Positions 9,101 through 18,000 of a DNA stretch of 64,000 nt are shown piece after piece. The position numbers were made by a program, and so were the translations under genes. Source of the stretch: Kluyvera sp046569695 (lineage in GTDB: Bacteria > Pseudomonadota > Gammaproteobacteria > Enterobacterales > Enterobacteriaceae); NCBI RefSeq assembly GCF_046569695.1, contig NZ_JBKHUI010000002.1:310001-374000 (forward strand), given 5' to 3'. The notes under the pieces were generated by a model that worked only from the letters and a program-made list of their open reading frames with translations, made no database searches and was not told the origin of the DNA. Positions within the stretch are counted from its first letter, which is position 1, and each line of letters starts with the position of its first letter.

Positions 9101-9324
9101 CTGATAACAGTGTTGCTCGCCACGTCTCCGGCAGCGACAGTGCTGATATTACCCGGTGCATCGCCGGCCAGTGCGGCAGGACTTGCCACCAGTCCGGCAA
9201 CTGCCAGCGCCAGAACGGCAGTGCTGCGCTTTCCTTTTGCTTTTGCCAGCTCTGAGACAATAACAAATGCTCCCAGAACCTCGCTCCATACCAGCCGGTA
9301 GCTGGTGTTCAGGTTTCGCTTCAT
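6172..9324 (-). CDS. agn43: Antigen 43 family self-recognising autotransporter adhesin
   Basis: A 1050-residue type Va autotransporter, close to the 1039 of E. coli Ag43. It begins with the extended signal peptide MKRNLNTSYRLVWSEV followed by a hydrophobic stretch ending SPAALA near residue 52. The passenger (about 53-550) is built of short repeats of the AGG-A--TVIN-GG type that fold as a beta-helix. An autochaperone region (about 600-720) and a 12-strand beta-barrel (about 750-1050) ending in a phenylalanine (LNVAF) follow. Ag43 drives cell aggregation and biofilm. The second of two adjacent ATGs gives the canonical N-terminus. The usual Dam/OxyR promoter region is missing (see findings). 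Confidence 0.93.
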   Translation of the reverse strand: MKRNLNTSYRLVWSEVLGAFVIVSELAKAKGKRSTAVLALAVAGLVASPAALAGDAPGNISTVAAGDVASNTVISNHDTQLVSGTANNTVISTGQEYGDDDEANSGGQFVQAGGMANQTTINGNGLQGVLAGGSATDTTVNSGGGQSVHGQASDTVLNGGAQWVHSGGSVAGTVINEGGYQLVKAGAQATGTVVNTGAQGGPDAENSDGMFVSGTATDTTISANGRQIIAAGGLATGTVIKAGGDQSVHGSATHTRLDGGNQYVHAGASATDTVINAGGWQVVKSGATADNTTVNTDGKLQVSAGGNATNVTQNAGGALVTNTSATVSGTNSLGNFSVDAATASATNVLLENGGRLDVLGNGSADTTTVNQGGILAVSSGGKAQNIVMHDGGVLIADTGATVSGTNTSGAFGIDGATGKASNLRLDNGSQFTVLGNGSADNTTIGAGSTLKVAQGGTLTGTTSFGDGASLTGDATNSGQLHFSTGNGQNAVISGSVSGDGQLLKDGDGILTVSNGTLSQSQVNLNQGTLALNNAIINSDIIAQSGTQVRLTGNSVMNGAIDPTDVSLDSGASWNIQRGAAVKSVLDNLDNAGTISFSPAPANGSFVPETLTVKNLTGRNGTLNLSIRLDDPAFPTDMLVIDGGQATGKTWLNFTNTGDAGLGLATTGSGIKVVEAINGATTEAGAFALGRKLQAGAYNYTLSHGSADENWYLSSEAGYRAEVALYASLFAQSMDYDRALAGTYSQRSSAVNDQGLWGRIQGGHTGHDGNGGIARGDTPESSGSYGFIQLGGDLLKRDNGSLSLTSGLYGAAGQSLVDVKNDDRSAAGSVRDTVYSLGGYLTAVHDTSGLWADVVAQGSRHSLKASSADNRFETDGTGWLASVETGLPFNISQGLVLEPQLQYVWQRLSLDNGHDNGGYVNFGDGSAQHVRVGIRFGSSSEMDFGQGTSAVAGFADSIKRSASELPVNWWVRPSVIRTFSSDGDMSMGTAAAGSNVSFTPSQDGTSLDLQAGIEARVRQNVTLGVQGGYTRSVSGNSADGYNGQATLNVAF

Positions 9325-9352
9325 CATTAGTACCTTGTTGTGTGTAAATAAT

Positions 9353-9386
9353 AAAAAGGTCTGCATCCGCCTAGCGGATGCAGACC
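9353..9386 (-). terminator. Perfect hairpin terminator between WYL regulator and agn43
   Basis: A 13-bp perfect stem, GGTCTGCATCCGC (9358-9370) with its complement at 9374-9386 and a 3-nt loop, is followed on the minus strand by TTTTTATTATTT. It lies between the regulator stop (9395) and the agn43 start (9324), so it would block read-through into agn43. Confidence 0.85.
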
Positions 9387-9394
9387 GGTAAAAC

Positions 9395-10078
9395 TCAGGG
9401 TGAAGACAGACTGTTGAGCGACTGCAGGACGACATTAAAGTGCGGCAGTGCCCGGATAAAACGTAAATCCTCCGTCAGACGGTAAAGGCGCTCGTTGCGT
9501 CTGAAGCTCTCCATAAGGGGCTGCACAAGATGAATATCACTGAGCGCAAATACCGCCGGATGGTTGTTGTGCTCCGCAATCAGGTACCAGTGGCCCTGCT
9601 GCACAATCAACCGGTAAGGGGCCAGTCTTTCGCAACGTTTTCCGTCAGCCAGCAGCGTGACGCGCTGGCAGGTGGTAATAGCCTGTATCAGCCGGTAAAA
9701 GGACAGTGGGGTCGCGGGTGAGCCTACAGAAACGGCATCCCCGGTCAGGCAGGGTGCACCCTCGCAGTTCAGCAGCAGGCTCACCAGCCGACGGTCCAGC
9801 CCCGGAAAGAGACCGGCGATGCCGGTACGGTGGGCAAAGCTCAGGACGTCCAGCTCGCCCTGCGGCCCGGCCCCTGTCCGCAGGCGATAGCAGCCCTGAT
9901 GACATTCGAGGTCCAGATAAATCAGCCGCTCACGAAAATCCCGGTAAAGGGTGCGAACTGACACATCAAACTCGGTTGAGAGCTTTTGCATGTCCAGCGT
10001 TTCACCCGCCACGAGGCGGCTGATAATCAGCGACAGCCTGACCGCCAGTCTGTCGTAGCGGCGCTCTGCCAGTGGCAT
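9395..10078 (-). CDS. HTH-WYL transcriptional regulator, YafY/YfjR-like
   Basis: A 227-residue protein with an N-terminal DeoR-like winged helix (about 10-60, including LSTEFDVSVRTLYRDF) and a C-terminal WYL-type domain (about 130-210, with LAPYRLIVQQGHWYLIAEHN). WYL domains sense nucleotides or nucleic acid ligands; related proteins control island and defence genes. In CP4-6 and CP4-57 the homologues sit beside the DUF932 and GTPase genes, as here. It may control itself or agn43 directly downstream. Confidence 0.88.
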   Translation of the reverse strand: MPLAERRYDRLAVRLSLIISRLVAGETLDMQKLSTEFDVSVRTLYRDFRERLIYLDLECHQGCYRLRTGAGPQGELDVLSFAHRTGIAGLFPGLDRRLVSLLLNCEGAPCLTGDAVSVGSPATPLSFYRLIQAITTCQRVTLLADGKRCERLAPYRLIVQQGHWYLIAEHNNHPAVFALSDIHLVQPLMESFRRNERLYRLTEDLRFIRALPHFNVVLQSLNSLSSP

Positions 10079-10243
10079 GATGGATTCTCCGTGCAGGTTA
10101 ACCGGTTGAAAGGCATGCGATTCTAAAGGAGGGGGTTGACAGGATATGTCTGCGGGAGCGGCTATTTTGAGGAAGGCCTGAAGCCTGTATCTGTCAGGCC
10201 TGCGCCATTTTCCGGTGAATTAACCGGCAAACATCCCCGCCAG

Positions 10244-10264
10244 AAATGACAGGAAGTGTCATTT
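10244..10264. promoter_or_regulatory. Inverted repeat upstream of the WYL regulator, candidate operator
   Basis: Arms AAATGACA (10244-10251) and TGTCATTT (10257-10264) are perfect 8-bp complements around a 5-nt spacer. They lie about 165 bp upstream of the regulator start, in the 226-bp gap after the DUF932 gene. Confidence 0.4.
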
Positions 10265-10304
10265 ATTAACATTGCCGTAACGTTATTTAATGCAAAGTGT
10301 GAAC

Positions 10305-11132
10305 TCACGCAGGGAGGAGACCACTGAGCATTGCTTCCGCCATCACCCACAGTGCCCGGTTAAGCTTCACATCACCGTCTATGCCGCGTACCGCACGGGT
10401 ATGCGTGCGCCCGCCTTTTGCGCTACGACCACTGAGCCCACCCTTAATCAGGTTCTCCTGAATTCGCTGATAAGTGGTCCACAGGTCATTACTTTCATCC
10501 TGCCAGCGCCGGGGGGAGAGTACCAGTGACGGCGCAACCGGCTGGTGGTCCTCCCCAAAGCGGTACGTCAGCGCGGCTTTTGCCAGTGCCTGCTGCGCAG
10601 GTGGCGGTAAGAGCAACGACTGCATGGCATCCCGCTTTTCTTCCACACGGTCAAAAATCCCCAGCACCTCATAGGCCCCCTCAATCACCTGACTCACCAC
10701 ATCCCCCTTGTGTGGCACCCTTACCTCGCCAAACGACTCACCGCAGACAAGACCGTTTTGACACACAGCCCTGAACAGGCCAGGCAACATCTGGTACGAG
10801 CTGGTGCCATCATGGGAGTTGAGGAGGATAATTTCCGGCACCTGCTTACCGGTAATTTGCCCCTCCCGACGCAGGCGCAGCATGTGCTTCGTATGTTCAC
10901 GACGACCAGGGTCACGCACGCGGGTCTGGCAGGCAAAGAATGGCCGGAAGCCTTCCCGCTGCAGGCTGTCCAGCAAAGAGATGGTGGGTATATATGTGTA
11001 TCTTTCACTACGGGATTCGTGTTTGTCCTCGCTGAATACGCTGGGCACCACGTGAAACAGCTCCTCACGAGTTAACGGGCGGTCACGACGGATAAGGTTT
11101 GCAGCGCCAAAGCGCGAAGCCAGACGGGTCAT
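10305..11132 (-). CDS. DUF932 family protein, YafZ/YfjQ-like
   Basis: A 275-residue protein starting MTRLASRFGAANLIRRD, matching the start of YafZ; a longer in-frame extension to 11180 lacks that pattern. DUF932 proteins are common on plasmids and islands and have no settled function. Conserved stretches include LNSHDGTSSYQMLPG and CQNGLVCGESFGEVRVPH. It lies downstream of the GTPase gene in the usual CP4 order and looks complete. Confidence 0.9.
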   Translation of the reverse strand: MTRLASRFGAANLIRRDRPLTREELFHVVPSVFSEDKHESRSERYTYIPTISLLDSLQREGFRPFFACQTRVRDPGRREHTKHMLRLRREGQITGKQVPEIILLNSHDGTSSYQMLPGLFRAVCQNGLVCGESFGEVRVPHKGDVVSQVIEGAYEVLGIFDRVEEKRDAMQSLLLPPPAQQALAKAALTYRFGEDHQPVAPSLVLSPRRWQDESNDLWTTYQRIQENLIKGGLSGRSAKGGRTHTRAVRGIDGDVKLNRALWVMAEAMLSGLLPA

Positions 11133-11159
11133 AAGCAGACTCCTAATAACGGGAAATAA

Positions 11160-11193
11160 TAAATGAAAGCCCCGTCGCACAGGCGTCGGGGCT
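11160..11193 (-). terminator. Terminator-like hairpin after the GTPase gene
   Basis: AGCCCCG (11168-11174) pairs with CGGGGCT (11187-11193), with a T-rich stretch beyond it on the minus strand. It lies between the GTPase stop (11221) and the DUF932 start (11132). Confidence 0.6.
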
Positions 11194-11220
11194 CAGGAAA
11201 GAATTAGCCGAATTAAATAC

Positions 11221-12084
11221 TCAGAAGAAGAAATTCCAGACGCTACGGGCAACCGACACCACTGTATCGCGTACCGCCCTGATAACTGCCCGCACCGGAG
11301 CCGGTATCAACGGCAGGGCACTCACCGTATCCAGCGCCGCCCCGACGGTTTCACCAAAATCGTCACGCGCTTTTTCATGGACTGCTGCTGTGCGAAAGGG
11401 AGCCTGCAGTTGTGCCACCACGGGACTGCTGGCCTCGCGAGGAAGGCACTTAATCATTCGTTCAGCCATCACCCGCAGTCCCCACTGCAGCCGGACCGAC
11501 ACCGCACACACGGGATGCACGGGCTGAAACAGTTCATGCAACAGACAGCTTTTGCGACTGATATTCTGCTTCTGCTCCATGGACAACTGCCCCCCACCAC
11601 TGGTGGGTTCGGCCTTGTCCGACTGGCTGATAACAAACAGTACTTTATGCCGGTATGCTTCACCAATCACCTGACGGTAAAAGAGTTCATCCACCGCCAG
11701 CGCCCGGTCATCGGCCTTAATCAGCCACAATACCAGATCAAGCCGGGGAAGTTGGTTGCGATACAACGCAGTATATTCAGCATCGCGAATGCTACTTTCC
11801 CCCACGCCAGGCAGGTCAACTATCGTCATGGCTCGTTCACCGAGTTGCAGATGCAGGTGAAGGGGCGCACGGGTGCAGGCAGCGACATCACTGACCGGTG
11901 ATACCTCACCAGCAAACAGGGCATTACACAGACTGCTTTTCCCTGAGCCGGTTTTTCCCATAATACCTATTACCGGCCTGTATTCTGATATCTGTCGTAT
12001 CTGTTGCATTAAGCGCTCAGTCACCCATTCAGGTAATCCTGATATGGGCTTAAGCAACGAGGAATAACCACTTTCAGTATTCAT
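11221..12084 (-). CDS. YkfA/YfjP/YeeP-family GTPase
   Basis: A 287-residue P-loop GTPase of the Era/Septin-like island family. G1 is GKTGSGKSS (residues 43-51), a Thr in the switch region (ACTRAP) can serve as G2, G3 is DLPGVG (about 95) and the G4-like motif is SQSDKAE (about 155). The last 40 residues are amphipathic or hydrophobic (IPAPVRAVIRAVRDTVVSVA), suggesting membrane contact. The gene is a fixed part of CP4-type islands, followed by the DUF932 gene. Its cellular role is unknown. Confidence 0.9.
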   Translation of the reverse strand: MNTESGYSSLLKPISGLPEWVTERLMQQIRQISEYRPVIGIMGKTGSGKSSLCNALFAGEVSPVSDVAACTRAPLHLHLQLGERAMTIVDLPGVGESSIRDAEYTALYRNQLPRLDLVLWLIKADDRALAVDELFYRQVIGEAYRHKVLFVISQSDKAEPTSGGGQLSMEQKQNISRKSCLLHELFQPVHPVCAVSVRLQWGLRVMAERMIKCLPREASSPVVAQLQAPFRTAAVHEKARDDFGETVGAALDTVSALPLIPAPVRAVIRAVRDTVVSVARSVWNFFF

Positions 12085-12105
12085 ACCATCATCCCGAATT
12101 GATAA

Positions 12106-12134
12106 TAAAAAAGCAGTCTGAAAGAGACTGCTTT
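12106..12134 (-). terminator. Terminator after the RHH-domain gene
   Basis: AAAGCAGTCT (12110-12119) and its perfect complement (12125-12134) enclose a 5-nt loop, with TTTTTTATTATC following on the minus strand. Confidence 0.8.
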
Positions 12135-12175
12135 GCCATGTGATTCATCAGGATAATATCTATCTGAAATAATAT

Positions 12176-13081
12176 TTAGTGTGGATTTGTTTTTTGCTTC
12201 CATGCCAAGTTTATCGCATACTCAATGACTCTGGCATTTGAAATTCCTTCACGGGTACAGATATCCCGTATTTTGTCATGCGTTTCCTGTGATACCGTCA
12301 CGTTAAGGACTTTATTATTACCTGTGCGTTTCTTTTCTCTGCTTTTTTGCGTACTCAATGCACTTTTGAATTTTTTAACAAACAAATCTTTTTCTGCCTG
12401 ACCAATCATCAGGTTTTCTCGCCAGAGAAAATAGGATGCATAACAGTAAGCAATTTTCTCATCAGTACTTTCAGCATGCCGGTACCATTGCAGTGCAACA
12501 CTATTATCCTGCAGGTATTTCAGTAACCACTCAACAGTGACACCTGTTTTTCCGTTGACATCAGAAAATAGGTTATCCTTTGTAATTAACTCAACCCATT
12601 CTTTATGCCAGTTCAGTATAACGTCTCTGGTTGGCCCAACGGGAATTGTTTTAATTATTTTCTCTTTCAGGAACTGCATCCTGGCCTCATGCGTCGGAGG
12701 AAGATTAAACCCGTAAACAGACGGTTCCTTCAAAAGCGAATTCTCACTCTGACCAGGAAGAGGTCCGGTATCAAAGGTAAAACCTATCTCAGTTTTATCT
12801 ACTTTACATAGTAACCAGTAACTTGCGCGAGGATCTTCTGTGAACCACTCCAGCTCCTCTTCGGAAGGGATCGCCTTTTTAGCCTCAACCCGGATATTGT
12901 TAATGAGAGTATCTACAACTGCCTCAGTGACATTATTATTTTTCAACAAAAACGCCCGAACTTTTCTTTCATAATTGCGGATATTTGTTTCTGATGATTC
13001 AGGAGTGATGTCTGCTCCTCTCTCCTTCAATTTGAAGTATAAGTAAAGAATTGCATTCCTCTCATCGCTAAATCCGTTCAT
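12176..13081 (-). CDS. Unknown protein with C-terminal ribbon-helix-helix-like domain
   Basis: A 301-residue protein I do not recognise. The last 50 residues (KVLNVTVSQETHDKIRDICT then GISNARVIEYAINLAWKQ) have the strand-helix-helix pattern of RHH DNA-binding domains. The remainder is charged and mostly helical, without membrane segments. I prefer the ATG at 13081, preceded by AGGGGG; an ATG 15 codons upstream has a poor site. It starts the leftward CP4 module and faces the alpA gene, so it may regulate the element (inference). Confidence 0.75.
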   Translation of the reverse strand: MNGFSDERNAILYLYFKLKERGADITPESSETNIRNYERKVRAFLLKNNNVTEAVVDTLINNIRVEAKKAIPSEEELEWFTEDPRASYWLLCKVDKTEIGFTFDTGPLPGQSENSLLKEPSVYGFNLPPTHEARMQFLKEKIIKTIPVGPTRDVILNWHKEWVELITKDNLFSDVNGKTGVTVEWLLKYLQDNSVALQWYRHAESTDEKIAYCYASYFLWRENLMIGQAEKDLFVKKFKSALSTQKSREKKRTGNNKVLNVTVSQETHDKIRDICTREGISNARVIEYAINLAWKQKTNPH

Positions 13082-13126
13082 ACAGCACCCCCTGTCACTA
13101 TGTGATTTTATGTCCAAAAATTTCAT

Positions 13127-13482
13127 TTTTAGTTCATAAACTCAATGTGTTGTTGTTGATAACGTGTATACGGTCACGGAAATGGCATTCCTGTTGCTCT
13201 GGGTAAGAGTCTCAACAGGCGAAGAGCGGATGATTTCTATCCGGGCATGAGTGTCAGTAAATTATAAAAAGTACAGATAAATAGCAAGGAGTTCATATCC
13301 TAATCCCGGGGATGACAACAACGATACTGCTATTGCATACGTATAGAGGCATTACCTTAAATTCATTCTTTCCTTAAACCGCACATTTTATTTTTTACAT
13401 GACAACCGGTTGTTATGCCAGAACGGAAAGTCAATTGCAGACTACAACTCTGGCCTCACCCATAGCAACCGGAGAATCTAGC
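13127..13482. other. Divergent control region between the RHH gene and alpA
   Basis: About 400 AT-rich bases separate the leftward RHH gene from the rightward AlpA gene, so promoters for both must lie here. No tRNA, hairpin terminator or further gene was recognised. Confidence 0.45.
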
Positions 13483-13689
13483 ATGACAACTGAAAAACTA
13501 TTAACTGAAGATAAATTGGTGGATATGACCTTTATTACCACACTAACTGGGTTGACAGATAAATGGTTCTATAAACTCATTAAAGACGGTGCTTTTCCAA
13601 AGCCTATTAAGCTAGGACGAAGTTCTCGTTGGTTACAGAGTGAAGTTGAAAAATGGTTAAGGGAACGAATTAACGCCTCTAGAAGCTAA
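13483..13689 (+). CDS. AlpA-family excisionase/regulator
   Basis: A 68-residue MerR-like helix-turn-helix protein: FITTLTGLTDKWFYKLIKDG, then the family signature FPKPIKLGRSSRWLQSEVEKWL. AlpA/Vis proteins of P4-like elements control integrase expression and excision. The start at 13483 gives the family length; in-frame sequence back to 13399 has no family similarity. Confidence 0.88.
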   Translation: MTTEKLLTEDKLVDMTFITTLTGLTDKWFYKLIKDGAFPKPIKLGRSSRWLQSEVEKWLRERINASRS

Positions 13690-14141
13690 AATGAAAAAAA
13701 CATCGTCACACATACCCTCCCGATGATTTAAAGGAACCAACAAAACCTCTTAAGAACTAATGTCATTATATGATACACAACTAACTTCGGAGTAATAAAA
13801 AATAAAATTAGCAAACGGAGTCACCTCCTGTACAGGCTATCAACAAACTAATATTGCCGGATTGTTAATATATATTTACCAGAATGCTAATTAATACAAT
13901 GTTACATACCCTACACTATGGTCATATAACTCTATTACCAGGAGGCTATACATTCATAACAGGCACCCTGTATACCCACACTCATGTAAATGCATATCCA
14001 TTGCATATATACGTCTTTCTAAAATATTAGCCTCACGCACACCCATTGCTTACAAATAAAACCAATAGCATTCAGCTTAAAAATATACACTCCATCTGAA
14101 GCCCCCTCTCCTGAACGCTATTCAAACAACAGGATTATATA
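13690..14141. other. Non-coding AT-rich gap between alpA and the Gp2-like gene
   Basis: About 450 bp without a convincing gene. An AGGAGG-like stretch near 13941 is not followed by an open frame. Probably regulatory. Confidence 0.4.
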
Positions 14142-14753
14142 ATGATTGATGATATTAATCTCGACCAACGTCATGCCCCGTTCAATACAAGGTATCTGCA
14201 ACGGATACTTCGTGTAATAACTCAGGCCACTACGCAACACCCACGGACGATGGCTGTCCGTATCGATCTCAGACTTCCTGATAAACACTTCAACATCAGG
14301 ACCGGCCTTTTATCGCGATTTATAGAATCTCTCGACGCAAAGATAGAAGCGCGATATCGAAAAAAAATAAAGCAGGGGATTCGTAGTTACCCGTGTCACT
14401 TACGTTACGCCTGGGTACGGGAGGTGGGGGAGGTGAACGAGAAGTCACATTACCATCTAGTACTCTTTGTGAACAAAGATACCTTCAATGGTCTGGGAGG
14501 ATACGGGGAAGAGGGAACGGGGTTAGCCAGCCTGATACGCGAGGCCTGGCTGAGCGCTTTACAACTGAGCACATGCCCTGAATACCGAGCGCTGGTCCAC
14601 ATCCCGGATAATCCACTGTATTATCTGGATGTAAACGCCCAAGACTATGGTGCAGTTTACGATAAACTCACTTTTCGTCTGAGTTACTTTGCAAAAGAGC
14701 GCACCAAGTCCTATAGCCCTGATGAACGCTCATTTGGCTGCAGCCAGTCATGA
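14142..14753 (+). CDS. Inovirus Gp2-like / YfjJ-YagK family protein
   Basis: A 203-residue protein matching the DUF3296 (inovirus Gp2-like) family of CP4 prophages. Typical features are the early YLQRILRVI, RIDLRLPDK, YAWVREVGEVNEKSHYHLVLF near the middle and the late LTFRLSYFAKERTK. The HYHLVLF pattern resembles the HUH-like fold of small replication proteins, so a role in element replication is possible but unproven. AGGA precedes the ATG. It is the last gene of the conserved module before the cargo. Confidence 0.85.
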   Translation: MIDDINLDQRHAPFNTRYLQRILRVITQATTQHPRTMAVRIDLRLPDKHFNIRTGLLSRFIESLDAKIEARYRKKIKQGIRSYPCHLRYAWVREVGEVNEKSHYHLVLFVNKDTFNGLGGYGEEGTGLASLIREAWLSALQLSTCPEYRALVHIPDNPLYYLDVNAQDYGAVYDKLTFRLSYFAKERTKSYSPDERSFGCSQS

Positions 14754-14871
14754 GATGAAACTAGTGAGATTCAGGGGGAATTTATTATGCCAGGGTTCTA
14801 TTTCTGACTGGAGCAGGATTTTAGGTTCATGGTTGTTCAGATCTCAAGCAAAACCGGAGATGGTAGAATTT

Positions 14872-14890
14872 ATATCAATAATATTGATAT
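14872..14890. promoter_or_regulatory. AT-rich 19-bp palindrome upstream of the SIR2 gene
   Basis: ATATCAATA and TATTGATAT are perfect arms around a single central base, lying in the 272-bp leader before the SIR2 gene. It could be an operator or a weak structural element. Confidence 0.35.
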
Positions 14891-15025
14891 TGAAAATGAG
14901 TATTTTGCCAAATTACAATTGCACATCAATGTGTGCACTTCGTGGCTTGACTCGTAAAAATCCACTAGCGATTTTAGCTTACACCAGGCTTCCTGGCTCC
15001 CCCTATCCTGGAGAAAACCTCGCGT

Positions 15026-18000
15026 ATGGCGAAACTCGGCACAATCGATTTTGACGACTGTATTCTTGACGCTTTACGGGATGGCCGACTCGTTGTCTTC
15101 GCTGGGGCTGGCGTTTCAATGGGCTCGCCATCGAACCTCTCTAGTTTCTGGAATCTGGCATCCGACATCGCCCAAGGCACCGGATTTGTTCCCAGTGAAC
15201 CGCTGGATCGGTTTCTGGGGAAACTGCAACATAGAAACGTTAACGTTCATGAACGTGCTGCGCATCTCCTCTCACCTGCAGATAGTATCCCAAACGCTCT
15301 TCATTACGACTTGTTGCGATTGTTTCGGACAGCTGATCGCGTCAGATTAGTAACCACAAATTTTGATTTACATTTCGAGGCCGCAGCCGATGAATTATGG
15401 GGAGATATTCCCGATGTTTATAAAGCCCCCGCTTTACCACGAGGTTATGATTTTTCTGGGATAGTTCACGTTCATGGTGCCCTGCCAAAAGCACAGGATT
15501 TAGTGCTAACGGACTCAGATTTTGGTCGCGCTTATCTGACTGAGGGTTGGGCTCGACAATTTCTTGTGGATGTTTTTCGCCAATATACGGTGTTATTCGT
15601 AGGCTACAGTCACAACGATGTCGTTATGAATTATCTGGCCCGTGCGCTGCCTGCGGACAGTGTTGCGGGCAGATTCGCTTTAACAGAAGAGGATGGAAGC
15701 TGGGAGCTGCTGGATATTACTCCCATTCGCTTTACGAAAGGCTCCAGCGAAGATCCATTTAGAGAACTCTATGATGGTGTCCAGCGACTCTCCGAGCGTA
15801 ATATGCGGGGAGCGCTGGACTGGCAGTCACGTCTTGCTGAACTGGGTAGCCGTACTCCGCCAACAGACGAAGAAGCGATCAGTGAGGTCGAACAGGCACT
15901 GCGCGAAGTGTACACTACACGTTTTCTACTAAGCGTTGCGCGCGATCCGGAATGGCTGCGGTGGCTGGATGCGCGCAAGCATCTTGATGCACTATTTGGC
16001 AATTCTGTTCTCAATGAGCGGGATAAACTGCTTGTTCAGTGGCTGACACAACATTTTGTAATCGAGCACTCACACGAAGTTCTGGATATTGTTGCAGCGC
16101 AAAGATTGCAGATGAGTCCAGAACTCTGGTGGGCTGTTGGCCGTGAGCTCGGCATCAGTGATAAATACCTAGAAACGTCGGCGCTTAAGCGCTGGGCCTC
16201 TATCATGCTGGCAACTGCGCCCAATAATAATGCGGATCACCACGTATTTATGTGGCTGGCTGAACGATGTGCAGGCCAGGAATGTATTGAAATGACGCTG
16301 GCGATGTTCATGGCTATGAGCGAGTATCGGCTTATCGTTAAACAGAGCGTTGCATTTTCTAATGATGAGGGGCCTGAAAGCCGCCGTCTTGATGCAGAGT
16401 GTCCATTGCAAGCTGATCACTGGTCACTGAATGAAGTTTGGACGAAGCATCTGAAGCCGCATCTACCACGTATAGCTCAGTCCGTCTTATCGCGGGTTGT
16501 TCTGCGCCTGGAAATGATGCACGTTGAATTAACTGCTTGGGATAAAGCCGCGCCAGTGTGGGACCCCATCAGCTATGGGCGTTCGGCCATAGAACCGCAT
16601 GAACAGGATAAGTATCCGAAGGCTATTGACGTCCTGATTGACGCCGCGCGCGATGCGCTAGAGTGGTTCGCAACAGATTGCCCTGCACTGCTAGGTGCAT
16701 GGATCGAGAGTTTGGTGAGCTCGAGTATTCCGCTACTGCGTCGCCTGGCTATACACTCAATAACGGCTTATCCCGAGTGGTCACCTGAAGAGCGTCTTAA
16801 GTGGTTGCTGGGCCGTACAGGACTCCATCAAAGTACCGAACATCACGAAATCCGCCGCGCTGTAGCAATGAATTATCCAGCTGCGACAGAGCCTGCACGT
16901 AAAGCCATTGTTGATGCAATTTTAGCGCACAGTCTGGAGGAATATAATGACTGGCCTGCTGAGAAGGTAACGGCTTACTCTCACTTCGACTGGTTATCCT
17001 GGTTGCTCCAGTCAAAACCTGATTGCGAGATTGCTGGTGCAGCTTTGGCACCTATCAGGATGCAGTATCCGGAATGGTGTCCGTCTGAACATTCAGACTT
17101 CACTCACTGGATGGGATCAATAAGCTGGGTGGAATCAGAGAGTCCTTGGTCAGTCGAGCAACTTCTTTCACAAGAACCTCGTGAACAACTCGATGAATTG
17201 CTAAGTTTCAAGCGCAATGTCTTCGAAGGACCAAATCGGGGAGGTTTGTTGACTAATTGCCTGGAAGCATGCAGGCAGAACACCAGTTGGGCTTTTGCAC
17301 TTGGCCACACCTTGGTCGATCAGGCTCTATGGTCATCTGATCTTTGGCCAGTGCTGATTCAGGGACTGCAGGAAAGCAAACTTTCTGCAGAAGGCTGGCA
17401 AGACTTGCTAACCTTGGTATCTAAACAGGAATTACAGTCAGCACATACTTACGACATCGCAAATCTACTATTTAGCTTAGTGAAAGATGGCGGCAAGCCA
17501 TTTGCGCTGGACTTAATGGAGCAAGCTAACTCTATAGCACTACCAGTTTGGCAAGCCCTGGAAAACGACGCTCAGGACGAAAATATTACCGACTGGCTGG
17601 GCCGAGCCATCAACCACCCTGCGGGAGTTATTACAAATTTCTGGATCAATGGACTGTCGTTAATTATACGTAGTGAAGCAGGGTCCGAGCGGGTTATGTC
17701 TGACCGTTACCGCCATTGGTTTACAATGGTACTGCAAGACGCTACTTCAAAGGGAGGGATGGGACGATGTTTGCTGGCCAGTCAAACTGCATTCTTTTAT
17801 GGAGTGGATGAAGCATGGACTCGCCAATACATTATTCCACTGTTCAGCGATCCAGATCAGCAGAAGTTTGTGCAGGTATGGGATGGTTTCCTTATGTGGG
17901 GACGTTTATATCCAGCTCTTATTGAAGCCTTGTTGCCAGCTTTTGTTACCGCTATACCGAGACTCACTGTCGATCTGGGCGAACGTCGCCAACGATTTGT

